From the NCBI RefSeq assembly GCF_026151205.1, contig NC_087075.1:11080303-11144302 (forward strand): a DNA stretch of 64,000 nt, read 5' to 3'. The notes under the pieces are model-generated. The model saw nothing but the letters and a program-made list of their open reading frames with translations. It was not told the origin of the DNA and made no database searches. This DNA is from Bolinopsis microptera (lineage: Eukaryota; Ctenophora; Tentaculata; Lobata; Bolinopsidae). Below are positions 12,257 to 23,959 of this stretch, one piece after another; within the stretch, counting starts at the first letter, position 1; each line of letters starts with the position of its first letter. Position numbers and translations under genes: made by a program.

Positions 12257-13373
12257 GCTATACGCACGTGCGCTCAGGGTCACGCGGCACCCGACCCAGA
12301 CTACGTGACGTCACTGCACGTGACCTCTGAACGTGTGGCGTCACTGCCCGTGACCCGGTTCACGCGTGATTCGTTTAGAGTCACCAGCGTGGCACGTGCC
12401 TTGATCGGAAACGGCTTTGGACTAACGGACCCTGATTCTCAGCTCCCGTAGTAGTAACATATAATATATGGTATTTAATCTAATTAATAGGCGATGGATC
12501 GTTTTTCTGATAAAATTCAGTTTCGAGTTACGTTTTAAATCGTCACATTAATGATGAATTGTTTTGATATGAGTTAAGTTTTAAACATTTTTAAGAGTTT
12601 TATATGAAGTCGTTTGAACTTGGTAGCTTAATTGTCCATTTGAAGCCTAATGAATCTCCAAAAGTAGCTACTGGTGACATAATTACTTTAATAGTTATAT
12701 TGGAAGTATTCAAATTGAACGTGAGATATAACTGAAAGTGAAACTTTACATCCTCTAAAAAGTAATTATATGAAAGTAAAAGTGAAAGTTGTTATATATG
12801 ATAAAATTTTTGTTTGAGTATTTTGTAGATTTGTAGATTACTCGATTTTTTCAAATGTTGGGGGTACACTTCAGATTATAATACTGACCAGCGTCCGATT
12901 TGAACTTAAATTAATTGATTAATTAGTTAATTTATTCACGAGTTCCCTGAAGACCAGGCCAGTGTAATACATGTTATGAATATCTTAATGTTTAAATCCT
13001 TTAAATCATTTTTCTTTTTTTGATTCCCTCGGTTTGGGCTGATCACTTTATTTTCCTGGGTTTCGCATTAGTAATTTTGCATGTAAATTAGTATAGGGTA
13101 TTTATACATATTATATAGATGTACAAACAGCAGCCCAACAAACATTACCGACAATTCACAGTATGATATACAGTTGATAACCAATTAGTTAACTTGATAT
13201 ACAGTTGATAACCAATTAGTTAGCTGACTGATTATTTGATTGGTATTATACGACAAAAGATCCTTCTCCAAGTAATTTTGCCCTTTTTAACGATCAGTTG
13301 AAGTGTTTTGTGTATAACATATATACTCATTTTAATTCCATATCCGACGACCAAGGCTGGTTCCGAAAATAAA
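12257..13373 (+). other. HDLBP: Vigilin 3'UTR (inferred) with AATAAA signal
   Basis: After TAA at 12256 comes a GC-rich segment, then AT-rich DNA. A canonical AATAAA lies at 13368-13373, followed by a T/GT-rich stretch (TTTGTCTTTCCTTTGTT), a plausible cleavage site near 13390. The UTR extent is inferred; no transcript evidence is available. Confidence 0.45.
12262..12402 (+). promoter_or_regulatory. ACGTG/CRE-dense cluster at vigilin stop codon
   Basis: A compact block with many ACGTG cores: GCACGTGCG, ACGTGACGTCACTGCACGTG, AACGTGTGGCGTCACTGCC, GTGGCACGTGCC. Two imperfect copies of a unit of about 30 bp (CGTGACGTCACTGCACGTGA and GTGTGGCGTCACTGCCCGTGA-like) make up its core. It is GC-rich in an AT-rich setting. 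It could be an RNA structure in the 3'UTR or a DNA regulatory element. Confidence 0.35.
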
Positions 13374-13410
13374 TTTGTCTTTCCTTTGTTCACCTCCAAT
13401 TATGGGGGTC

Positions 13411-13490
13411 TGAGGCCTAGGCATTGCTCTATCCAGTAGCGCGCCCACCGTCCCGAAGGGGCGCGAAAGAACATGGTTAGGTGGAGCCTA
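13411..13490 (-). repeat. Dispersed CpG-rich repeat, module A
   Basis: On the minus strand it reads CTAACCATGTTCTTTCGCGC...GGGCGCGCTACTGGATAGAGCA. Related copies lie at 41838-41885 (-) and 42222-42300 (+). The shared core is CTAACCATGTRCTTTCGYGC followed by GGCGCGCTTGTTTCACAAG. Confidence 0.75.
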
Positions 13491-13961
13491 GGCACTAGCA
13501 TAGGCAGGATAGTTGATAGTATGTGGCTCATTATTTGTTATTGTACTCCCAAAATTATCAAATTACTTTGGTTTTACGGTTTTGTAGTGACCGAATTTAA
13601 GTTCTTACCCGAGCGTTCTTATATCATATGTCATTCCACTATACTATTATATTATATTTATCCGCTATTATATACAGGGTGGGCTAAAAGTCATTGGGCA
13701 TACGTTGGCGCGCGAAAAGTGGCATGCAACGTATGTCAAGCCTTAATTAAATTAAGCTCAGTCACTGAGTGCCCAATTGGAATAATTCTTTTTGGTATAG
13801 TATGAGTATGACTTACTACCACCACTGGTTTGCGAAATTTGACTTGACTTTTTTCAAATGAATGATCAATGATGAAGGCTCATTTTTGCACTAATTGTTT
13901 ATTTGATACACGTAAAATATTTGTTTCAAATATTGACTCAAGACCGTCAACGAGTCCAATT
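13491..13961. other. Intergenic, no gene recognised
   Basis: A 110-codon open frame starts at 13473, but it has no recognisable domain and overlaps the module A repeat. I see no gene here. Confidence 0.5.
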
Positions 13962-14023
13962 ACTCAGGGCACGTCTTAGCTTCGATTCAGTCTTGGTAGG
14001 TTATAAACAATAAATCTTGAACG
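13962..14023 (+). repeat. 62-bp direct repeat, copy 1
   Basis: Exactly matches 14875-14936 (begins ACTCAGGGCACGTCTTAGC, ends AAATCTTGAACG). The two copies bracket about 850 bp. A shorter related piece (TCTTGGTAGGTTAT) recurs near 63634. Confidence 0.95.
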
Positions 14024-14136
14024 AATTAGTATCAACATTGCCAAGTTTAAATTTGCAAAGCTAGTCTTAACTGTCGTTGTTAGTTAAATTTTAAAATATT
14101 TGGTTAGTTAAATTTTGATGTTATACTTACTCCTTA

Positions 14137-14234
14137 CTGTCACCAAGATGCAGTTAGACCTAACCAGAAAGGCCCAACGCAGAGTCGAGTTAGGCCTAAA
14201 GTAGGCGTTAGGCTTAACTGCATTTTGGTGACAG
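14137..14234 (+). repeat. 98-nt hairpin with 28-bp stem
   Basis: Arms CTGTCACCAAGATGCAGTTA... and ...TAACTGCATTTTGGTGACAG pair over 28 bp with two mismatches around a 42-nt loop. The size fits a short foldback element or a miRNA-like precursor. It lies between the 62-bp direct repeats. Confidence 0.8.
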
Positions 14235-14874
14235 TTACATTTGTTATCTGTCATCTGTAAAGTTGTAATACTAATATTGTACTATCTTGATGTTTCCTCC
14301 TAATTGTGGCTTACATACAGAATGGCATACGTTTCTGACCACGAATCACACTTGACAATACTTCTTTAGTGCCAATAATTGTAAGTGTTTGAAGTCTTGA
14401 TTTCATTTCATTAGGACCTCTAGTGTTGATCGGATGACTGAATTTTATGTTTTATTTCTCCTTGATACTATATTTCAAAATCATGTAAGGTACATAAACT
14501 GGGACATTAACATATCCCACAGAAATGAGGACCGCCAAGGAATGAAAAACTAAATCTAATATAGACTATATCATAGAATTATAATAATGCTACATGCGAC
14601 ACGCTCTCAAATTGCTAATGAGCGGACTAATCATTATTATATTTGGGCACGCGCTTAGTAAGTAGTAACCATAGAAACGCGCTCGATCCAATTCCAGTAT
14701 ATTGCGACGAGTGTTTACATCACTGAATTAGCTGTAACTTTGTGTGATTATCTGCGATCTTGCTAATTTTAAGGCGCTGTGGCTAAAATCATCCACCGAA
14801 CCAACAGGCAAAATTTCAGAAAGATCGCACCCAGCGCCCATTTCGACCTCACGAGTAATCAGCTCGCGGTGGGA

Positions 14875-14936
14875 ACTCAGGGCACGTCTTAGCTTCGATT
14901 CAGTCTTGGTAGGTTATAAACAATAAATCTTGAACG
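14875..14936 (+). repeat. 62-bp direct repeat, copy 2
   Basis: Exact copy of 13962-14023. It may be the flanking repeat of a degraded element or a simple segmental duplication. Confidence 0.95.
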
Positions 14937-14962
14937 TACAACATGGGCCATGCAGTCCCAAT

Positions 14963-15385
14963 TTACTGGGCGGCGAGCTCACCCTGTCATTCCGCCGAAT
15001 CTTTATTATGAACATAATAGCCTGGGGTCCCCAGGTAAGTCCCAATGCGCGGCGCTTTTTTCACTAGTATAGGTAATTGGTAAGCGCGTTTTATATTTGT
15101 ATCACGCTGCGACCCCCACGGTCGTTTCACTATGGTAACAGGGGGAGCCGCGCACTTCGTGCGCGGCGGGTCATACAACGTATGACAATTTTATATTACA
15201 TATTAATAGTTCATAAATCTACAAACCAGTATTTAAAATTAGGCAAAATTTAATTAATGAAATTTAGTTCACATAGCCATGTGTATACGCGTACTGCGGT
15301 CGCGCGTTGATTCACGATGTCAATCCTTCGCAGCTCGGTGAGGCAGTGGTGCATCTCGCCGATCTACCGAAGGATTGATGCATAA
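14963..15385. repeat. Dispersed CpG-rich repeat, modules B and C
   Basis: Module B (14963-15035: CTGTCATTCCGCC, then ATGAACATAATAGCCTGGGG, then CCCCAGGT) also occurs at 41150-41263 and, weakly, at 62030-62115. Module C (15308-15385, minus) reads GATCGGCGAGATGC, then CCTCACCGAGCTGCGAAGGA, then TTGACATCGTGAATCAA. It recurs at 40982-41048, 41947-42025 and 63780-63850. B and C tend to travel together, suggesting one composite mobile repeat. Confidence 0.7.
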
Positions 15386-15817
15386 CAACAAGACACGCGC
15401 TAAAGACGCGCATTTTCTGAGTGATGTTAACGATAGCTTTAAATTCACTGATGTCATTATTATTCAGCGTGACCGGTAATAGTTTAAAAATCAGAAGGAG
15501 AAAACACATGTATAAATTACTAAAAAAGGAGTATTACTTTACAGGATTGAATTTAAATATAGTCATAATAGATAAGAGAGGAATTTGTTTCCCTTTGAAT
15601 CAATCGAACTAGATGAATTGTTGTAAATACTGAGATCAAACTATCAATCTACAGGCTATCGTCAAACATGTTGAAAGGCGTCATCTTCAGTGACATAATA
15701 GATAAGAGTTTATTAACTATCATGCCAACTTTAGAGACGGTAACCACATTAAACTAAAGTTTTCCCAATCAAAATAAAGGGTTTATGCAAAATAAAAGGT
15801 TTATGCACTAGACTGAG
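15386..15817. other. Intergenic, no gene recognised
   Basis: AT-rich. Contains two copies of CATAATAGATAAGAG (near 15564 and 15694) and a short duplicated TTTATGCA motif just before the palindrome boundary. No supported gene. Confidence 0.6.
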
Positions 15818-15857
15818 TATAATGGCGCAGGAGGGTCAACCTGAAAAGAACATTGCT

Positions 15858-16074
15858 TGACCCTCCTGCCCCACCGCATGGATCAGGAGGTTCATTTCAG
15901 AAACAGTGCTTGACCCTCCTGCCCCACCACATGGATCAGGAGGTTCATTTCAGAAAAAACAGTGCTTGACCCTCCTGCCCCACCACATGGATTACGGGGG
16001 TCACCCACAAAAACAGTGCTTGACCCTCCTGCCCCACCACATGGATTACGGGGGTCACCCACAAGACCATGTGC
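15858..16074. repeat. Subterminal tandem repeats, left end of palindrome
   Basis: Four units starting TGACCCTCCTGCCCCACC at 15858, 15911, 15967 and 16021 (spacing 53-56 bp). The two inner units carry TTACGGGGGTCACCCACA where the outer two carry ATCAGGAGGTTCATTTCAGA. A 12-bp inverted repeat (GCAGGAGGGTCA 15827-15838 with TGACCCTCCTGC 15858-15869) forms a hairpin at the very tip. Mirrored at 32100-32316. Confidence 0.93.
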
Positions 16075-16262
16075 GCTGCACTTATTTCTACATCGCGCGC
16101 GATACGTGTGTGCGTGATTACATGAAATATTACCGCGCCCTACGCCAAGTAGACGAAAAGCGTGGTCGAAGAGCGAGAGTCGGTACAATAAATAAAACGA
16201 GAGTTGGTACATTTAACTGGCATTTTTTAACCGTGGTACAATCAGAATTGAATACAGCCGAC

Positions 16263-16570
16263 ACAGGATGAGGGGGGGGGGGGGGGGCAATGACTACTGA
16301 TGGAGACTTTTGAGCACCAATGGGGACGAAAATCATAGGGACTGAAGGTCAAATCGCTGGTGAAATTTTCCATTTGTCCCCATAAGTACCCAAAGTTTTG
16401 GCGAGTTTTATGTAGTTTTGATATTATCTTTTATTAAATGACTTCTAAAGGAGACTTTTGGGTACCAATGGGGGCTAAAAATCTTGGAGACTTGAGGTTA
16501 AATTGCTGGCGAAATTCTGCACTTGTCCCCAAAGTACCCAAAGTCATTGGCTCCCCCCCCCCCTCCCCCG
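16263..16570. repeat. Diverged tandem duplication bounded by G/C tracts
   Basis: Two related segments (about 16288-16410 and 16437-16545) share GGAGACTTTTGRGYACCAAT, GCTGGYGAAATT and GTCCCCA...GTACCCAAAG. They sit between a G tract (16271-16287) and a C tract (16553-16562). Mirrored at 31604-31911. Non-coding. Confidence 0.8.
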
Positions 16571-17109
16571 GGTGAGGTGACGGAGAAAAATAAACTGAGC
16601 TCAAGGCTACATTTCCAGATATCCCGCCACGGCACCGTCGCTCATGCTGCAAAGTGTGTTGAGAGATGCCCACGTCATCACACGTAAACTGTGTCACGAA
16701 TACCTGAAATGCAGACGTGCAGAACAAACATAACTCTGATCTATATTTTTCATAAAACTTTCAGGATTTGCCAATGAGGGAAAAGACAGCACTGTCCGAG
16801 AAGCTAGAAATGCATGAATCATAGGTGACATGGATAGGGGTAAGAAGTTTTTTAAAAACATGAAAATTGTGAAAGGAAAAGAAGTAGAAATGAGAAAGGG
16901 TAGATTTAAAATGTTTGAGAATCGATTTTGTGCTGAAGAACTCCGTCCGCAGGACGGGCTTCCGGCTACTTATGATAATTCGAATAAATTTGAGATTCAA
17001 ACAAGCTACGAATACGAATGCTTATAGCAGTGGCAAGCTCTTGTTTGCTGCGCATTGGCTGCAATGTATAACCGCAGTATGAACTGTCAAAATATTTGAA
17101 TTTGCTTAC

Positions 17110-17346
17110 CTAGTGGCTTTGTTTGATAAAGCATACATACTTTATATACCGATAAATCAATAACTCCTTTTGATTCTTCGGTTTGAGAATTGTGCGGTCA
17201 CACATCTCTGCAATGTCTGAAAAGGTGGCAGGGAAGTATTGAAACTTACTTAACACTATATTTACAGTTAAACCTTGAACTACTATAACTAGGGCAGTAG
17301 GAAACGCCAAAAAGTAGATCATCTGACTAAAACAACTTAACTTCAT
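17110..17346 (-). other. Unidentified 78-codon ORF with hydrophobic N-terminus (left arm)
   Basis: Starts MKLSCFSQMIYFLAFP with a hydrophobic stretch to about residue 25 that resembles a signal peptide; the rest has no recognised domain. An identical copy is at 30828-31064 (+). Conservation between arms reflects the palindrome, not selection. Coding status is uncertain. Confidence 0.15.
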
Positions 17347-18060
17347 CCAAGAGTCTAGTTAGCAGCATTGTAGCGATAAGATACCACCATAGTTTGAGCT
17401 GTCGACACTGAAATAAAACAAACAATTTACTTTTCACTACTGCAGGGGAATGCATGTAACATATAAAGAATAAAGATATAATATATTGTATGTTTTTCAT
17501 CGTGGCCTCAGGGGAGAAGGGCAGCTCGAAAAACCGAAAAAAGTCTAAAAAACCGTGTTGGAGCTGGTGAGTTAAAGCTACCGATCTCGATCGTGAGAGT
17601 CAGATGATCAGATCGCATGTAACGTGAGTTTCGCCCGCCTGAATAAGGCAACATGAAATCATATTGCTGGTGACAGGTCTCGACCAAGATGTAAAATAAA
17701 GATACCCCAAATTTGTTATTTTTAAGCCGATTCACATCGACCCAAGTCTCTGCTTTGACCCTAAATGCTCAAACTTCGTTAATAGATTGGAAAATCGTGT
17801 TATGCTTGTTACTAATAACTGTTGTTTGTGAGAGGACATCTCGATTTCCCGGATCAGAGGATCACACCAATGAGGGGTTGATTGTGCATGTGTGAACTTG
17901 ACTAAATTTTCAAATTGCCCGATTTTTTTTCAGTAGGTCACATTACTCGTGACGTGCAAATGTATCTTTTGTCTTTTAATAGGTCAAGCTCAGAGCTTTA
18001 AAGCTTTAAAGACTTCTCCGTGACAAAGACGGCCGACATATATCTTTACTCCAGGAAAAG

Positions 18061-18471
18061 TCAGAACTCTTTCCACACCACATTCTTAAATGTACACGAC
18101 AGCAGAACGACGATGTAGCCCCACGCCGCAGTAAACTTTAAATTTCTGACCCGGAACGAGCCCAGCAACTGTAGACAGCTGCGTGAGCTATGTACGGTTA
18201 GCAGATTTAAGAGCTTATGCAATAAGCAGTCACCGTTCACTCTCATTTTTGACTTTTCTTCTTTTGAACAACAAATGTCCATTGAATGATGCCAAGCTAA
18301 GCGATTATGATTAGAAAAGTACCGTGATTTACACTGATGGCTCATACAAGGACTTGTTGGACTTCGTGAATTTGGAGGACCTGCAGCTGTAATCAGTACT
18401 TCACTACCAGATGTGCGAGGCCGAGGTTCCCGTTTGACAACATTACAAGTGGACCACCCAGGCCGGGATGA
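18061..18471 (-). other. Unidentified open frame of about 136 codons (left arm)
   Basis: Mirror of 29703-30113. The frame is open from just after a stop to TGA. It has an R/P/S-rich N-terminal part (KREPRPRTSGSE, SRSPTSPCMSH) and a Cys/His-containing middle (CKSRYFSNHNRLAWHH, DICCSKEEK). No family recognised. Confidence 0.25.
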
Positions 18472-19133
18472 TCACGCGCTAGTTGACATGAGATCTGATT
18501 CTCCCGGGAAAATTGGGCGAGATGACCGGTGTCCTGTCAGAGGTCACGGATACAAGGATACAAAAATATAAATATTTTATTGTACAATTACAATAGTCGT
18601 ATAAACTTGACAAATTCGCCTACCATCACGTGACCCTCGTCAACGAGCAAGTGAAAAATGTGTTCACAGCATTTATATTATACGGTAACTACACCATAGA
18701 TTGACAAGCTAAGCGTACAGAAAAACGTCCAACTCCTGACTATAATAAAACTCCGGTATAATAGCGTTTTTGACGGAGCAATTTAATGGCCTGGAGTAGG
18801 AAACTTTGTTGACCGGAATAAATTGATCCGAAAGGCGAAAGATACATATGAGAGGCCATCATAAGATGGTACCAAAATATCTCTGTGAAAAGTCCTTTTT
18901 ACTTTTTTAAGCGTCAAAAGTCGGTGCACTTACTTTATCCATCGAAAAAAGGCATCCCCTGGTGGCTCGTAAAGTATCGATTTTAGCTGTCTAGTAGCCA
19001 TCTTCTGTGCTCTCTGGCAGTCTAAGAAGAAACATTATTATATACGACTCTATACAAATAATCTTATTATAAAACAGGATCATACATAGTTAATAGAACT
19101 CCATTAAGAAAACATCTTAACTACGTAATCTGT

Positions 19134-19369
19134 GCCTAGTACAACAGTTTCCAACACTTCCTACAGCTAGCAATATCCCTTATTTCATTTAAATCACTCA
19201 AATTTCTAAGTTCTAAGTTTCTATATTTAAGGTCATCAACAAGCATATTTGATATAAGTTTGTATTAGGTCTACCAACACGCCCTTTAAATTTACCACTA
19301 CTATTTAACACAAATTTCTCTTTGTGATGAAAAAGTTTAAAGAAGCTTTACAACTTAACTCAAACTAAT
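19134..19369 (-). pseudogene. Non-LTR retrotransposon C-terminal relic (left arm)
   Basis: Across one frameshift the minus strand reads GKFKGRVGRPNTN...VDDLKYRNLELRNLSDLNEI...CRKCWKLLY. This resembles the extreme C-terminus of LINE polymerases (GRP...T motif, then a basic tail). Mirror copy at 28805-29040 (+). Confidence 0.45.
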
Positions 19370-20170
19370 GCTTCTGTCTGTCTGCTGCATTTGAGTTTAT
19401 TTCTAAATGATTCGCAGCTTTCGGTAGCTCCATGTTCAGCCCACCATGCCTGAAAAAATTTGGTTCACAATAACTTTGGTTCCCATAAATATTATGGTTA
19501 CCATAATATAAGTCACAAATTTTGTTAATTTCAAGTCAACAACAATATTAGTCGTATTTTTAAGACCATTTTTCCATATCATTTAATTTTTTTAAATTTA
19601 TTCAGCTAGCTTTTTTGACTAAAATATTTTCGATCTGGGAAATTATTTAAAGACGAGTCAACATTACATACATCAATTACATAGCATCACATACATTTAC
19701 CTATAACACGCAGTAGCGACTTGTATAAATTTAACGATACTTAAATTCGTTAAATCATATATCATGTATATGCTCTGCTGAAATCTTAGTCTCCTTTAAA
19801 ATAAGTCCTCCCATGAAATTTAGTTTACAACAATTTTAGGCAATTGTTTGACTTAATTTATGGTATAATAGATTTTTCGTTCCTGAGGAAAGGGAATTTC
19901 GGCGGATATAGTAACACCAGAAAATATTGGTTTATGTAAATTGAGTTTACGTTGTTTATCAATGATTCGAGGGCACTGCAACGAGAATTAGAACAATTAA
20001 TCAAAAATTACTGCCTAAACATTTAATGACCAAAACCTAACGAGCTTAACCTCTGTCACTCTTTTTCGGAGATTCAATATCATTTGACACAACTCTATGG
20101 ATTAACTATATGATTTTTTAAAATAGGAAAACTAATCTGGTTGTATCCTAGCAGAACTGATTATTATATA

Positions 20171-20759
20171 ATGCCTGTGCAAAAGCAGTAACTGGAAAAT
20201 ATAAATTTGATCACCTAGGCGACGATCTTGATAAATTGCACTGGCTTAATATACCTAAAAGAGTGATTTTTAAAATATGTCTCCTATCTTTTAAGGCTAT
20301 TAATGGAATAGCGCCACTGTACCTTCAAGATATGTTTAAGTATGCTCACCATGGACACACTGTTAGGCTCATAGTCCCTTATCGTTCAACCAAGGGTTTT
20401 GGTGATCGTAGTTTTAGTGTGGTTGGTCCACGAGTTTTTAATGCACTACCAGACTCAGTTAAACAATGTTATTCTGTTGAGGCGTTTAAGTCCGCACTGA
20501 AGACTTATTTGTTTACTTTATCTGACACTGAGGTAGCAAAAATGTTTTATTAATAATTTTAACCCTCTCTTTGACTTATCTAAATTATATTAGCTTTTTG
20601 GAAGTTTTATGAACGAATTTATACATAGAACTTTATTTTGCTTTTGATATATAGTTTTAAAAGTATTTTTGTAAACTAGTTGTAGTGACACTGCTGAGTA
20701 AAAGTGTACGCTTAATAGTGGTGTTTTTAAATTTCAATTTTAATTAATTAATTAATATA
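20171..20759 (+). mobile_element. 5'-truncated LINE insertion present only in the left arm
   Basis: 589 bp that interrupt the left arm exactly where the right arm is continuous (near 28004). The coding fragment 20173-20553 carries the RT C-terminal signature LHWLNIPKRVIFKICLLSFK, NGIAPLYLQD and GDRSFSVVGPRVFNALPDSV, then TAA. The 3' end is a TTAA-type tail rather than poly(A), as in CR1/L2-type LINEs. ATATA repeats at both edges and may be a 5-bp target duplication. Its absence from the other arm dates it after the duplication, or means it segregates between haplotypes. Confidence 0.85.
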
Positions 20760-20896
20760 CGTTAAGAACAGTGTCAGCTGGAATATTCAAGTAAGGTCAT
20801 TTGTGTGCTTTCTTTTACAACAGAAACAAGGAATTGAAATATCATTGTAAACTAAAACTGACAAGGGTAATCATAACATAACATTGTGCTCACAGT

Positions 20897-21238
20897 GTCA
20901 CTCCATTCCTGAAAAAAGCCCATTTTCTTCCAATAAGACAACAAATAGAGTATAAGATTGCTCTAACCGTGTTCAAATGTGTCAACAACGTAGCTCCAAA
21001 TTATATCACCAAATGCATCAACATTAAGAGTCAACCTGTACGTGTACTACGGACTGAACAAGACTATTTCCTCCTAAATGTTCCTACTGTTTCAAATTAT
21101 AGTAAAACTGAGAGAAGCTTTAGTTACTGTGGACCCTTTGTTTGGAATCAGCTTCCTTAGCAATTGAGAACATTAACCGATATCGTCTTGTTTAAAAAGA
21201 GAATAAATACGCATCTCTTTGAAAAAGCATTCATATAA
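20897..21238 (+). pseudogene. LINE RT C-terminal relic, left arm
   Basis: Frame VTPFLKKAHFLPIRQQIEYK, FKCVNNVAPNYI, SFSYCGPFVWNQLP, then TAG at 21158-21160, then in the same frame LRTLTDIVLFKKRINTHLFE and TAA. The W-N-x-L-P followed by L-x-x-LFKKRLKTHLF arrangement is the hallmark of CR1/Jockey-like RT C-termini. The internal stop is present in both arms, so decay preceded the duplication. Confidence 0.8.
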
Positions 21239-22394
21239 GTAGCATATAATAACTTTATCATAAAACCCAAACTTCATAAAAATAAGTTCTAATGTACATA
21301 TTCAATATTCATGAGTCGCTTTAGATGGCTTGAACTGAATCTTTACTTAGCTGTCATTAGTTTAGTGCTCAGTGTCAACAAGAATTGTCATTATATTTTC
21401 CCTGTGATAATATTCAATTTCAAGTCAATATATCATAGTTATTGAATGCCTATATATATCCTGAAGTTAGGACTATGATTTGACCTGCCCATCCCCTAAT
21501 TTTGGAAGTTTATATGCTCCTATCGTGAAAATGAGGTTAATTGAATGAAGGCTTTCATGTTATTCTGTATTATCACGTCATCTTACATCACATTATCAGG
21601 TCCAGTATATCCATAATTAAGACACCAATTGAATAATGAATGTGAATTTGTTTAGAGAATAAAATTTAGGTCGAAAATTTTGATCCTTCCCCCCCCCCCC
21701 CCCCGCCCCCCTCTGGCCTTATTTCATTAAATCCATAACACCTGATCTTGAAGTTACTCACAAGGCGAGGAACATCCTAGCCTGTCCAGCATCTGGGAGG
21801 TCTACACAGGAAACAGTAGCTCATTTAGCTCTAGGTCACCAGGCTGTGACAGTAGTCTTGATGTCCATTGTCCAACCAGTTCTGCGATTTACAGGTAACA
21901 TCTAGGTAAATGAAATGAAATAATGAAATGAAATAAGAATAAGATTAAGTTGAATGTGCTTATGATGGGACCCCGGAGGGCAAGATCAGGTTATAATACT
22001 TGAATGACAATTCTAATGACAACCCAAAAATAGGAAGAGATCAAGAGGCAGGTCTATAGGAAGAGCTTAAATGTAGTAGAAATGTTACCTACCCTCCGAA
22101 GATGTATAAGTAAAGTAATAAAACAGCTCCCGCAGACTAATCTTTTTGGATGGAGATCTCGCTAGAGTAACATGTTACTTGGTTCAATCCAATAACATAT
22201 AAAATTAAAGAGTTTAAGAGTCCAAAATAGGAATTTAACACAAATATATATTAAATTCATTCACTGCAACAATCACTCCATAAAATCATGTAGGAGTATT
22301 GATAAGATTGAGTTCCAGATCACCTATATTGCTGTGGATGCTAAAATCCTGACACCTCTATAACCCCTAAAAGAAACTATACATGTCATGGGTA

Positions 22395-23486
22395 ATGGAT
22401 ATCATTAGTAGGTAGTTATTGCAAACAGAGTGCTACCAAGTGCCACGTCTTATGATTTTCTAGAAATCAGAAACAAAAAGTAAAACTCTAATCAAAATGC
22501 TGAGCAGGATGAAGCAAAGACTTGAAGAAAAACTAAGAGACAACCAGAATGGCTTCAGACCTGGTTGCTCTACAACTTCGCACATTCTTGTTCTGTGAAG
22601 AATTATATAGGGTCTAAAGAGTGTGAAGGCCACTATGATGTTTATAGATTTTAATAAAGCCTTTGACAGTGTACATAAAGGTTTGCTTATTAAGATACTT
22701 AAAGCAAATGGTATACCAGAATACATAGTGCGATTGATCTACACAAACACAGTGGCTTAAGTAATCACAACTGCAGATGGTATTACAGGGGTCTTCGAGG
22801 TCCTGGTAGGATCAGGATTCGGGAGTACTGCAAAGAGACACCTCATACTTGTTCATCATCGTGATTGACTATATCATGACAGTGGCTATAGATGATGACT
22901 CAGACTCTGGGTTCACTCTTAAGCCTGCACAGGGTGTAGATGGATTTGTGCTGAAAATATCGCATATGTCAAATTCTCAGATGATGGTGCCCTTATCACT
23001 GATATAATTGAATGGGGCAAAACTACTCCTGGACAGGCTATAGGAAGCAGCAAAAAGTGTGGGGTTAGTCTTGAACAACTCTAAAACAAATCTCATGACT
23101 CTAAACACTACAGAGGAAAGTAGACTTTAAAGCTGTTCTGGAAACCAGCTGGAAAACGTACCTTGGGGGCATAGATATCAACAACTGAGAGAGACTTTAG
23201 AGAGACTTTTCAAGAGCAACTATGAAGATCCAAGAGCGTAGGATGCAACTAGCTTTGCCATATACACTGCCACCTTGAACTAGTTGCTAAGTGTGGGGTA
23301 CTTAATGAACCTAACCATGGTGTGCTGAGCAGGGGAAGAACAGTCATAACTTATGTTGATAGCCTAAGGGCTGATACAGGTTTGAGTAACACTGGAGAAA
23401 TCACGGGACTTATGGAGGATAGAAATCTATCGAGACAGTGCATCAATACTCGGACGCTGAAGCCTAAATTAAGAGAAGTTTAAAAG
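22395..23486 (+). pseudogene. Decayed LINE reverse transcriptase, left arm
   Basis: Blocks visible in order: LIKMLSRMKQRLEEKLRDNQ then NGFRPGCSTTSHILVL, a stop, FIDFNKAFDSVHKGLLIKIL, NGIPEYIV, FIIVIDYIMTVAIDDD, VGLVLNNSKTNLMTL, YLGGI, and finally TYVDSLRADTGLSNTGEI. The catalytic YxDD box is not preserved in frame. Many stops and frameshifts make it a relic. The mirror in the right arm is split by insertions (24480-25129, 25593-26107). Confidence 0.85.
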
Positions 23487-23959
23487 TTCACAATCATAAT
23501 TATTATTTAAAATTGCCTCTAATAGCTACTGATAATCAGCTTGATAGTCGTCTTCCAGCCAGTTTATCAGAAATAAATAAAATGCAGAACCTAACAAAAG
23601 GACTAAAATAACTCCAAGATATTTTTCATGAAAATTACTAAATTTGCATTGGCGCTCGATTCCAAAGGATTTTTGTTAATGATGCGTTGACAAAATGCGC
23701 GGCGCGGAAAAATTATCATTTGAAATTGTTTGTTGTTCAAACATATTTCATAAAATAATCTATAATATATAGTTCTAATAGTGTATAAAAAAGAATAATC
23801 TCAAAATATAACACTAAACAGAGCAAAAACGAGGATCGCGCAAAAATCATATCTATTTTAACAATTTCCGGGATTTTGAACAGGAACCATGTTTATACAT
23901 ATAGTATAATTAACAAATTACGCAAACCCTAAATTTATTGATCCATAAATTTTTAAATT

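Noticed and set aside
15892-16271. Plus and minus ORFs of 106-121 codons with internal amino-acid repeats
   Set aside because: They arise from the 53-56-bp subterminal tandem repeats of the palindrome and have no protein-like composition.
22460-22726. 88-codon minus-strand ORF
   Set aside because: Antisense of the LINE RT fragment read on the plus strand.
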